Origin: Bacteroidetes bacterium QS_3_64_15
GTDB taxonomy: Bacteria; Bacteroidota; Rhodothermia; Rhodothermales; Salinibacteraceae
Assembly (NCBI GenBank): GCA_003022565.1
Contig: PXTN01000023.1
Location: 1 to 40,972, forward strand
DNA: 40,972 bases
Reading direction: 5' to 3'
Under the pieces are notes generated by a model. The model had not been told where the DNA came from and ran no database searches. It saw only the letters and a program-made list of their open reading frames with translations. The translations under genes were made by a program, and so were the position numbers. Positions 1 to 7,133 of this stretch are shown piece after piece (the first letter of the stretch is position 1; each line of letters begins with the position of its first letter).

Positions 1-903
1 AACCGGATCGACTCGGTGGAGAGCACCAAGCAGGTGACACGGGCCATGAAGATGGTGGCAGCGGCCAAACTGCGCCGGGCGCAGGAGCAGATCTTTCAGG
101 CGCGGCCGTACGCGTACAAGATCCGGGAGCTCACCAATCACCTGAAGCGAGAACTTGATCCGACTGCGCACTCGTTTTTTCAGGCTCCCGACGAGGCCAC
201 TGGTGCCCTGGTGATCGTGATCACGGCCGACCGTGGGCTCTGCGGCTCCTTCAACAGCGACGCGATCGAGACCGCCAAGAATCTGATCGAAACCTCCTAC
301 GCTCGCGAGAAGCGAGGCGACGAACTGTTTCTGCTCTGCGTGGGGGAGAAGGGATACACCCACTTCAAAAAGCGCGATGTCCGCCTTGTCGGAGACTATC
401 AGGGGATCTTCGACGATCTCAGCTTCGACATTGCTCGGCAGGTGGTGCAGGACGCTGTGGAGGGCTTTGAGCGGGGCATTTGGGGCGAGGTGATGGTCGT
501 GTACAACGAGTTCAAGAACACGATCGTCCAGAACCAGATCGTAGAGCCGCTGCTTCCCATTCCGGAGGAGCGCTTCGAGACGCCGGTGATGCGAGAGGAG
601 GCGGACGTATTCGGTTTTCCCGAGAACGGGCAGACCATCAACTATATCTTCGAGCCCGACGCCCGCGGGCTGCTCGACGAGCTCGTGCCGCGGTTCCTCT
701 ACTACCAGATGTGGCGGGCGCTACTGGAGTCGAACGCCGCCGAACAGGGAGCCCGCATGGTGGCAATGGACAACGCCACGGAAAACGCCGAGGAACTGAT
801 CGAAGACCTCACCCTGGAGTACAATCGGGCCCGGCAGAGTGCGATTACCCGAGAGCTGCTGGAGATCACCAGCGGCGCGGAGGCGCTTGAGGAGTCCGGA
901 TAG
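1..903 (+). CDS. atpG: ATP synthase F1 subunit gamma (5'-truncated by window edge)
   Basis: This is the central rotating shaft of F1F0 ATP synthase, which couples the membrane rotor to catalysis in the alpha/beta hexamer on the cytoplasmic face. The frame is open from base 1. The first visible residues, NRIDSVESTKQVTRAMKMV, match the conserved N-terminal gamma helix, so only about 8-10 residues including the start codon lie outside the window. The GTG at 16 is therefore an internal codon and not the start. The C-terminal helix is also typical (MVAMDNATENAEELI, then LEYNRARQSAITRELLEI), and it ends at a TAG at 901-903. The visible 300 residues fit the family length. In most bacteria atpA lies just upstream; that part is not visible here. 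No terminator is evident before the repeat at 954. Confidence 0.97.
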   Translation, partial: NRIDSVESTKQVTRAMKMVAAAKLRRAQEQIFQARPYAYKIRELTNHLKRELDPTAHSFFQAPDEATGALVIVITADRGLCGSFNSDAIETAKNLIETSYAREKRGDELFLLCVGEKGYTHFKKRDVRLVGDYQGIFDDLSFDIARQVVQDAVEGFERGIWGEVMVVYNEFKNTIVQNQIVEPLLPIPEERFETPVMREEADVFGFPENGQTINYIFEPDARGLLDELVPRFLYYQMWRALLESNAAEQGARMVAMDNATENAEELIEDLTLEYNRARQSAITRELLEITSGAEALEESG

Positions 904-953
904 TGCGGGGGGAAGGATGGAGGTGTGGACGGATGGAGGTAGGGATTGTCCCG

Positions 954-1120
954 TTGCGAACCTGTTTGGCGGATGGATACGTAGCTGAGACACAGTGGGC
1001 GAAGTGCAGAACGGTGCCCAAACGACCCCTGTAGTGGACTACCGGGGGAGTGAAGAAGCCGTTCTGCACGAGATCCACGAAGTCACAGGCCGTAGACAGT
1101 CCGCCAAACAGGTTCTGCAA
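954..1120 (+). repeat. Structured inverted-terminal repeat element, copy A
   Basis: A 167 bp element with near-perfect 20/21 bp inverted ends (954-973 against 1100-1120, core CTGTTTGGCGGA/TCCGCCAAACAG). Inside it are a second 11 bp inverted repeat (GTGCAGAACGG at about 1004-1014 with its complement at about 1059-1069) and a small central hairpin (GTAGT-GG-ACTAC). A homologous copy lies in inverted orientation at 12356-12517. The two copies share CACAGTGGGCGAAG and GAGATCCACGAAGTC. At five paired positions the bases differ between copies but pairing is kept. No open frame in it looks coding. It sits between atpG and tRNA-Ser. It could be a MITE, a REP-type element or a structured RNA. Confidence 0.8.
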
Positions 1121-1158
1121 CACTCTCGGCGGTGCGACATATCACTCCAGCAGACGAC

Positions 1159-1253
<95 letters not shown>

Positions 1254-1260
1254 CGCGCCG

Positions 1261-1295
1261 GTCCCGACAGCGGTCGGGACGGGCCTTTTCTTTTT
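1261..1295 (+). terminator. Rho-independent terminator of tRNA-Ser
   Basis: An 8 bp perfect stem, GTCCCGAC (1261-1268) with GTCGGGAC (1273-1280), and a four-base loop are followed by GGGCC and the U-rich run TTTTCTTTTT (1286-1295). It starts nine bases after the encoded CCA of the tRNA and ends 50 bases before the next start codon. Confidence 0.85.
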
Positions 1296-1345
1296 GGGCG
1301 GACCGCTCCGCTGCCTGCATTGGTTCTTCACCACGGTGCTCTCCG

Positions 1346-2833
1346 ATGGCCGAGTCTGCCTCTCATCGTCCGACCGTTGCCATCGCCGGGGCTACGGGTT
1401 CTGTGGGGACGGCCGTATGGGATGCCCTCTCGGCGGACTACGATCTCATTGGTTTGACTCACTCGCCGGTCCGGGCCCATGTCAACGCGACCTCAGCGTC
1501 CGGCGTAGAATGGCGACACTGCGATCTTTTCGATCGGTATGCGGTGCAAGGCGTACTCGCCAGGGCCGACTACGCCATCTATCTCGTCCACTCGATGCTG
1601 CCGTCCGCTCGGCTGTCGCAAGGCCAAGTGGCTGACCTCAATCTCCTGCAGGCAGACAATTTTGCCCGGGCGGCGGAAACGAAGGGGATCAAGCAGATTC
1701 TTTATCTCGGTGCGCTCGTGCCGGACGACACGCCGGACCTGCCGTTTTCCCTCCGCCAGCGGCTGGAGGTGGAGCAGGCCCTCGGATCCACCTCCGTGCC
1801 CCTCACGACGCTTCGGGCCGGTCTCATCGTGGGGGCGGGGGGCACGTGGCTGCGTCTGCTGCTGAATCTAGTGCGGCGGCTGCCCGTGATGGTGCTTCCC
1901 TCGTGGACCCAGGCTGAGACCCAGCCGATTGCCCGCCGCGACGTGGTGCGCGCCCTGAAGAAATGCCTTGGCAATCCGGCCACCTACGGAGCGGTGTACG
2001 ACATCGGGGGGCCGGACGTGATGAGTTACCACGAGGTGCTCCTACGCACGGCTCGCGTGTTGGGGTTGGAGCGACACACGACGACGGTGCCCATGGAATC
2101 GCCGCGTCTCTCCAAGCTTTGGGTGTGGCTGTTCGGCGGCGTGCCGTGGGCCCTCGTGAATCCCGTCGTCGATAGCCTTCGGTACCAGGCGCAGGTCCAG
2201 CTGAACGAGATGCAGGCGTGGCTGCAACGGGACGCGCAGTCGTTTGAGGACGCTGTGGACGCCTCTGTAGACGATCAAGGGCGACCCTTGCCCAATCCGC
2301 GCGATGAGCTCCGGCCCCGCGTGGATGCCGTCATTCGGGACCGGAGCGTGGCCCGGTCGGTGCAACGGATGCCGTGCCCGCCCGACTTTTCGGCGCGCGA
2401 CGTGGCAAATGAGTATCTGCGCTGGCTCCCGCGCTTCGGGTGGCCCTTGCTTCAGGTGCACGTGGAGCACGGGCGCGTGGCGCACTTCGAACTCCGACCG
2501 GTGGGCACCCTCCTTACGCTTCGCTTCGTCCCCGATCGGAGCCCCGAGGGGCGACAGCTCTTCCTCGTCACCGAGGGCCTGCTGGTGGGGGAGGGGGAAC
2601 GATCCGGACGACTCGAATTTCGCAAAATACTGGGCGGACGAGCCGTCCTGGCAGCCGTGCACGACTTTTCACCGCGCCTGCCCTGGTACGTCTACAGCAG
2701 CACACAGGCCCTCATCCATTTGGGAGTGATGTGGGGCTTCCGGCAGCACCTAGAGCACCTGACGCAGCAGCACACCGAGGCTGCGTCGGTCTCGTCGGCC
2801 CTCCGTGGCCCCTCACCCTGTAATTCACTTTGA
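1346..2833 (+). CDS. Atypical SDR NAD(P)-binding protein with C-terminal DUF2867 domain
   Basis: A 495-residue two-part protein. The N-terminal Rossmann domain (residues ~9-290) carries the dinucleotide motif GATGSVG at 15-21 and resembles the atypical, NmrA/complex-I-39-kDa-like short-chain dehydrogenases, in which the usual catalytic Tyr-Lys pair is often lost. The C-terminal part (~340-490; EYLRWLPRFGWPL and, near the end, LGVMWGFRQHLEHL) matches the DUF2867 type often fused to such SDRs. Substrate and reaction are unknown. The ATG at 1346 is chosen because the upstream part of the open frame runs through the tRNA and its terminator, and the Rossmann strand follows directly. The gene stands alone, 117 bp before the helicase. 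Confidence 0.8.
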   Translation: MAESASHRPTVAIAGATGSVGTAVWDALSADYDLIGLTHSPVRAHVNATSASGVEWRHCDLFDRYAVQGVLARADYAIYLVHSMLPSARLSQGQVADLNLLQADNFARAAETKGIKQILYLGALVPDDTPDLPFSLRQRLEVEQALGSTSVPLTTLRAGLIVGAGGTWLRLLLNLVRRLPVMVLPSWTQAETQPIARRDVVRALKKCLGNPATYGAVYDIGGPDVMSYHEVLLRTARVLGLERHTTTVPMESPRLSKLWVWLFGGVPWALVNPVVDSLRYQAQVQLNEMQAWLQRDAQSFEDAVDASVDDQGRPLPNPRDELRPRVDAVIRDRSVARSVQRMPCPPDFSARDVANEYLRWLPRFGWPLLQVHVEHGRVAHFELRPVGTLLTLRFVPDRSPEGRQLFLVTEGLLVGEGERSGRLEFRKILGGRAVLAAVHDFSPRLPWYVYSSTQALIHLGVMWGFRQHLEHLTQQHTEAASVSSALRGPSPCNSL

Positions 2834-2951
2834 GCCTGCTTAGCGGGACCTCTGGGCCTGCGACTCGTTCCATCCGCTCGCCGGACAAGTTCTGTACGCT
2901 TCATCTTCTGAATGACTCCCGCCCGGTTCGAATGGGCGGTTTGTCGAGTCG

Positions 2952-4217
2952 ATGCCGACCTATGCCGATGCCCCCTTCACCGAAGATCAGCAGGAGGCCT
3001 ACGATCGGGTCTACGACCGCCTCGCCCGCGGCGAGCGGTTCACGGGCCTGCGCGGGTACGCTGGCACGGGCAAGACGTACCTCGTGAGTCGCCTCGTGGA
3101 GCAGCTCCTGGACGAGGACTGCGCGGTGACCGTCTGCGCCCCCACCCACAAGGCCGTACAAGTGCTGAGCGAGGAGCTGGGCGATGCACCCGTGCAGATG
3201 CAAACGCTCCACTCATTTCTCGGCCTGCGCCTGAACCCCACGGAGGAGGGGGAATACGAGCTGGTGGCCGAGGAGGAGCGCGACTTCACCGAAGGCGTCG
3301 TGATCGTTGACGAGGCCTCCATGATCGGACGCGAGGAGTGGTCGCACATCGAGGACGCCCCCTTCTGGGTGCAGTGGCTCTTCGTGGGCGATCCGGCTCA
3401 GCTTCCGCCTGTGAACGAGGAGCCCTCGCCCGCGCTCGACGTACCCGGGCCTACGCTGGAGACGATTCACCGCCAAGCCGCCGATAATCCCATCCTGGAG
3501 CTGGCCACAAAGATCCGCACCGGGGCCGACGGGCGTTTCGGCAGCAAGTTCGAGGACGGGAAGGGCGTCGCCGTCACGCGCAACCGCGAGGAGTTTCTCG
3601 ACAGCGTCCTCCGCACGTTCGACACGGAGGCCTTCGCCGAGGACGCCACCCACGCCCGCATGCTCGCCTACCGCAACAAGACCGTCCGCCGCTACAACCG
3701 TGAGATCCGCGCCGAGCGCTACGGCGCCGACGCGGACCGATTCGTAGAGGGAGAGTGGCTGGTGGGCACCGAAACGTGGTTCCACGATGGCGTGCAGCGC
3801 CTCACCAACAGCGAGGAGGTGCGCGTCAAAAAGGCGACCGTCGACACATTTGAGGCCGACGATCAGAGCGAGTGGACGGTGTGGGAACTGAAGGTGCGCA
3901 CGCCGGGCCGCGGGCTCACGCGGACGGTCCACATATTGCACGAGGATGAGTTTGAGCGCTACGAAGAGCGGCTGGAGCGCCGCCGCGAAAAGGCCCAGGA
4001 TGATCCCTCGAAGTGGGACCGGTTTTTTGAGCTGCGGGAGCAGTTTGCGCGGGTCGACTACGCGTACGCCACGACGGTACACCGCGCACAGGGCTCCACT
4101 TACGACACGGTGTTCGTAGACCATCGGGACGTGCGGGTGTGCCGGGGCGACGAGCGGGACGCGCTCCTCTACGTGGCGGTCACGCGCCCGTCCCGCCGCC
4201 TGGCGCTGCTGGTGTAG
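2952..4217 (+). CDS. RecD/Dda-like ATP-dependent DNA helicase (SF1B)
   Basis: A 421-residue superfamily 1 helicase. The sequence shows Walker A GYAGTGKT at 35-42, motif Ia CAPTHKA, Walker B VIVDEAS at about 117-123, motif III GDPAQLPP at about 145, and C-terminal motif V/VI residues in TTVHRAQGSTYDTVFVD and YVAVTRP. The order and the short length fit a stand-alone RecD-like/Dda-type 5'-3' helicase rather than full RecD2 (~720 aa) or RecBCD RecD; no RecB or RecC is near. It probably acts in the cytoplasm on recombination or repair intermediates. The protein is strongly acidic. Its TAG stop (4215-4217) forms the first three bases of the repeat at 4215-4412, so the present C-terminus may have been set by insertion of that repeat. 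Confidence 0.85.
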   Translation: MPTYADAPFTEDQQEAYDRVYDRLARGERFTGLRGYAGTGKTYLVSRLVEQLLDEDCAVTVCAPTHKAVQVLSEELGDAPVQMQTLHSFLGLRLNPTEEGEYELVAEEERDFTEGVVIVDEASMIGREEWSHIEDAPFWVQWLFVGDPAQLPPVNEEPSPALDVPGPTLETIHRQAADNPILELATKIRTGADGRFGSKFEDGKGVAVTRNREEFLDSVLRTFDTEAFAEDATHARMLAYRNKTVRRYNREIRAERYGADADRFVEGEWLVGTETWFHDGVQRLTNSEEVRVKKATVDTFEADDQSEWTVWELKVRTPGRGLTRTVHILHEDEFERYEERLERRREKAQDDPSKWDRFFELREQFARVDYAYATTVHRAQGSTYDTVFVDHRDVRVCRGDERDALLYVAVTRPSRRLALLV

Positions 4218-4412
4218 TACTTCGTCAACCGTAATTTTCTAAACGAAGAGTAGGGCGTGCTGCGTAAGCCGGAGTGCAGTGTGTGAATAGTGATGCGTGA
4301 AGCGTGAGCCGTGAGACGCCGTTTCCTGTACGCATCACGTCTTCACGCATCACGGGAAGGGAAGTAATGGAAAGGATGCCTGTCCCCAAAATAAGCCTTG
4401 ACGCTGTAGCAG
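4215..4412 (+). repeat. ~200 bp direct repeat, copy 1
   Basis: It is homologous along its whole length to 5776-5989 in the same orientation. Both start TAGTACTTCGTCAACCGTAA and end in TGACGCTGTAG. The ends form a weak inverted repeat (TACTTCGTCAAC against TACAGCGTCAAG on the other strand). Inside is a palindromic block of GTGATGCGTGA followed by its complement. The complement is built from a 15 bp unit (TCTTCACGCATCACG type); this copy has one unit fewer than copy 2. No reading frame is conserved between copies, so it is a non-coding repeat, possibly a MITE. Confidence 0.85.
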
Positions 4413-4440
4413 ATCACTACCACGCGACCCGCACTCTCCC

Positions 4441-5679
4441 CTACGACTCCTGAAGGCGTTCAGCCGTGGCCTCCACCTCGTCCCACACGCGGAGCAGGTT
4501 CTCGCCAAGAATTTGCTGGATCTCATTCTCCGAGTAGTCCCGGCGGAGAAGTTCGGCGACGAGGTTGGGGTAGTCCGAGGCGTCCTGCAGGCCCTCCGGC
4601 AGCGCGAAGACGCCGTCGAAGTCCGAGCCCAGCCCCACGTGCTCCGTGCCCACGAGGTCCACGGCGTGATCGATGTGATCGGCCACGTCCGCCACGGTGC
4701 CAATCGGGTTTTCCTTGCGGATCTTTTCCTCGTACACGACGGCCTCCCGGGAGTCCTCGGCCCAGCCCATCGAGTCGATGTGCGCGTTCATGTCCTCGCG
4801 GATCGGGTCGTCCTGTTCTCGATACTCGTTTTGCAGGAACGATGAGCCGAACGTAATCATGACGATCCCACCCGTCTCCGCGATGCCGTCGATGAGCTCG
4901 TCGCTCACGTTGCGTTCCCAGCCGGGGGTGAAGTGACGGCACGACGAGTGCGACGCAATGACGGGGGCTTTGCTCTGCGCCATCGCATCCGTCGCGGTTG
5001 AGTCCGTCACGTGAGACACGTCGACCATGATGCCCAGCCGATTCATTTCGGCCACCACCTGTTCACCGAACGGACTCAGCCCGTTCCAGCGCGGTTCGCT
5101 GTCGTCGTAGGAGGAGTCGCCGATTCGGTTGTGCTCCCCGTGTGCGAGCGTGATGTAGCGGACGCCGCGGTCGTAGAAGTGCTCCACGTTGTCGAGGTCC
5201 CCGCCCAGACCGGCGCCGTTCTCCATCCCCATCGGGAGAGCGATGGCATCGGTGTCGGCAATCTGTCTCACGTCATCCGGGGACGTGGCGAGCGTGAAGT
5301 GGTCGGGGTGCTCCGTCGCGATCCGCTCCACGATGTCGATCAACGCGTTGGCCCGCTTCGTCGCATCGCTCGGGGTGGCCTGAAGGGAGGTGGGGATGTA
5401 GATGGACATAAACGGCGCGTCGAGACCGCCAACTCGGGCACGCGGATAGTCAAAGTCCCCGCCAACGGTCGAGTCGGCCGGGGTTTCGTAAAAGTCGTTC
5501 AGGCGATAGGGCAGGTCGATGTGCCCGTCGACCAGGAGTGCGGCCTGTGTGAGGCTGTCGGCCCGGGCGTCCACGTCCATCTGCGCGGTGGAGGAGCCGT
5601 TGGAGTCGGGCGACTGGCACCCGGCGAAAAGAACCATGAGGACGGCGCAGGTGAGGGCGAAGGGCGTCGACGAGGACAT
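4441..5679 (-). CDS. Membrane dipeptidase, peptidase family M19 (lipoprotein)
   Basis: A 412-residue renal-dipeptidase-type zinc hydrolase that cleaves dipeptides; family members also accept D-residues. The N-terminus MSSSTPFALTCAVLMVLFAGC is a lipoprotein signal with Cys21 as the likely lipidated residue, so the enzyme is probably exported and anchored in the envelope. Metal-site motifs are visible: GHIDLPY (His53, Asp55), ITLAHGEHNRIGD, VDVSHV, VIASHSSCRHF and HVGLGSDFDG. The ATG at 5679 is chosen because the signal peptide starts there; the open frame continues upstream only through repeat DNA. The gene lies between two ~200 bp direct repeats (4215-4412 and 5776-5989) and is convergent with the helicase, so homologous recombination could remove it as a unit. 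Confidence 0.93.
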   Translation of the reverse strand: MSSSTPFALTCAVLMVLFAGCQSPDSNGSSTAQMDVDARADSLTQAALLVDGHIDLPYRLNDFYETPADSTVGGDFDYPRARVGGLDAPFMSIYIPTSLQATPSDATKRANALIDIVERIATEHPDHFTLATSPDDVRQIADTDAIALPMGMENGAGLGGDLDNVEHFYDRGVRYITLAHGEHNRIGDSSYDDSEPRWNGLSPFGEQVVAEMNRLGIMVDVSHVTDSTATDAMAQSKAPVIASHSSCRHFTPGWERNVSDELIDGIAETGGIVMITFGSSFLQNEYREQDDPIREDMNAHIDSMGWAEDSREAVVYEEKIRKENPIGTVADVADHIDHAVDLVGTEHVGLGSDFDGVFALPEGLQDASDYPNLVAELLRRDYSENEIQQILGENLLRVWDEVEATAERLQES

Positions 5680-5775
5680 GGCGGAAACGTTGTCTTCCGA
5701 GAGAGCAGAGATCCCAACGTAGGAAAGCGCGGGAGGAGGGGCAAGGCTGGGAAGGGAAGAGGAAGGAGGGAAGAG

Positions 5776-5989
5776 ATAGTACTTCGTCAACCGTAACTTT
5801 CCAAACGAGAAGGAGGGCGTGCTGCGTGAGTCAGAGTGCAGTGTGTGGGAAGTGATGCGTGAAGCGTAAGTTTTGAGACGCCGTTTTCTTCGCATCACGT
5901 CTTCACGCATCACGTCTTCACGCATCACGGTGGAACGGAAGTAAGGAGAAGGATGCTCGTCCTCAAAATGAGCCCTGACGCTGTAGTGG
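5776..5989 (+). repeat. ~200 bp direct repeat, copy 2
   Basis: Second copy of the element at 4215-4412 in the same orientation. It contains three CACGCATCAC blocks spaced 15 bp apart, where copy 1 has two, so the copies differ by one 15 bp tandem unit. Both boundaries are sharp. The sequence before it (5698-5775) is a purine-rich GGAAG/GGGAGG tract with no visible gene. The repeat fills most of the gap between the dipeptidase start (5679) and the end of the BtuF-like gene (6018). Confidence 0.85.
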
Positions 5990-6017
5990 GAGAGAAGAGC
6001 GGGATTGTGGACTTCGA

Positions 6018-6866
6018 TTACGCGGCTCGAGGGGTGGGGAGGCGTTCCCGGAGGTCGCGCAGGTAAGTGGGCGTGTCCAGCAGGCGGGGGCCGTACCACG
6101 AGAACGGCTGGCCGTCTACGACCTCGACGGGCGTGTCAGGAAGAGCGTTTTCGAGGTCGGCGGTGAATTTGTCCTTCTTGTGGAAGGGGAACGGTTCGCT
6201 GGAGCAGAGGACGACGTCCAGGCCGTTCTCCGCGAGGGCCTCGGGCGTCACCTCGGGGTATCGCGTCTGGTCGCCGTACGCATTCTCGACGCCGCCCCAC
6301 CGCAGCACGTCGTGGATGAACGTGTCTCCGCCCACCGTCATGTGGGGCTCGCGCCAGATAAGATAGGCGGCGCGGAGCGGCGAAAAGTCGGGCAGGGCCT
6401 CGAAGCGGGAAATGATTTTCCCAACCAACGTGGAGGTCTGGTCGGACGTATCCGTGAGCGTGCCGACGATTCGGATCATGTCGAGCGCCTCCTCCACGGT
6501 CCGGACCTCTGTTACAAAGACGGGCGCCACCTCGTCGAGCGCCGCCACGTCCTTGGCCGTGTTTTCCTCATGGTTGGCGAGGATGAGGTCGGGATCGAGG
6601 TCGCGGACCGTCTCGACGTCGACCTGCTTCGTGCCTCCCACGATGGTCTTCGTGGACCGCCAGCCCTCGGGACGCTCGCAGAACCGCGTGATGCCGGCGA
6701 CCTCGCCCCTCAACCCCAGGTGGGCCAGCAGTTCGGTCTGGCTCGGCACGAGCGACACGATGCGGCGCGGCGGGGCATCGAGCGACACAGAGTGGCCGCG
6801 AGCGTCGGTGGCGGCGGGCATATCAATGGTGACCGTTCTTGCTGTTTCGGGACGTGGGCGGTTCAT
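6018..6866 (-). CDS. BtuF-like cobalamin/metal-chelate ABC substrate-binding protein
   Basis: A 282-residue class III periplasmic-binding-protein fold (PF01497 type). The family signature is visible in PPRRIVSLVPSQTELLAHLGL, then DLDPDLILANHEEN and EVTPEALAENGLDVVLCSSE. BtuF/FhuD-type proteins bind vitamin B12 or iron chelates for an ABC importer. No signal peptide is visible from either candidate start (ATG 6866 or ATG 6821), which is odd for a periplasmic protein, and no permease or ATPase gene lies nearby. Cytoplasmic or unexported homologues annotated as cobalamin-binding proteins are known, so the role here is uncertain. The second start (6821, MPAATDARGHS) fits the family N-terminus better; the longer one is kept as the outer limit. 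Confidence 0.82.
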   Translation of the reverse strand: MNRPRPETARTVTIDMPAATDARGHSVSLDAPPRRIVSLVPSQTELLAHLGLRGEVAGITRFCERPEGWRSTKTIVGGTKQVDVETVRDLDPDLILANHEENTAKDVAALDEVAPVFVTEVRTVEEALDMIRIVGTLTDTSDQTSTLVGKIISRFEALPDFSPLRAAYLIWREPHMTVGGDTFIHDVLRWGGVENAYGDQTRYPEVTPEALAENGLDVVLCSSEPFPFHKKDKFTADLENALPDTPVEVVDGQPFSWYGPRLLDTPTYLRDLRERLPTPRAA

Positions 6867-6871
6867 TTCCG

Positions 6872-7075
6872 GCTTTCCACGGGCACGGCGACGCGTTCAC
6901 GCTGCCGGAGGGCGGGCTCGCTCGCCCGTTCCGCGCAGGCCGAGCCCCAAGCAGTCCGCTACGGCGACACCGCGTACGGCCTGCTCTGCTGCCTGGAGGC
7001 GGTCCCCAAACCGTGACCTGGATGACGACGGCGTTTCAGGACGAGCGGGCCGAGGAGGGGCGCGATGGGATACGA
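6872..7075 (+). pseudogene. Relic of class I glutamine amidotransferase C-terminus
   Basis: Three short reading-frame segments line up in order with the C-terminus of GMP-synthase-like class I glutamine amidotransferases. FHGHGDAFTLPEGG (from 6875) matches the WHGDTFDLPEGA region. A shift then leads to AEPQAVRYGDTAYGLLCCLE (about 6940-7000), matching QAFRYGDxVYGLQFHLE. A second shift leads to TWMTTAFQDERAEEG. The triad His of the FHLE motif is replaced by Cys, and at least two frameshifts separate the parts, so this is a decayed fragment. Nothing of the N-terminal nucleophile-Cys half is seen. It lies head to head with the BtuF-like gene. Confidence 0.7.
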
Positions 7076-7133
7076 GCCGTAGGCTTCGCGACACGGCGCG
7101 CACCGTCGTCGGCCGGGGAGCGGCGCTGGTACA

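Noticed and set aside
3213-4124. A 303-codon minus-strand frame inside the helicase gene
   Set aside because: The plus strand has all SF1 helicase motifs; the antisense product lacks any recognisable motif.
5880-5935. Tandem CACGCATCACG units considered as a CRISPR array
   Set aside because: Units are 15 bp apart with no unique spacers of 30 bp or more; no cas genes are present; the same unit sits in palindromic repeats.
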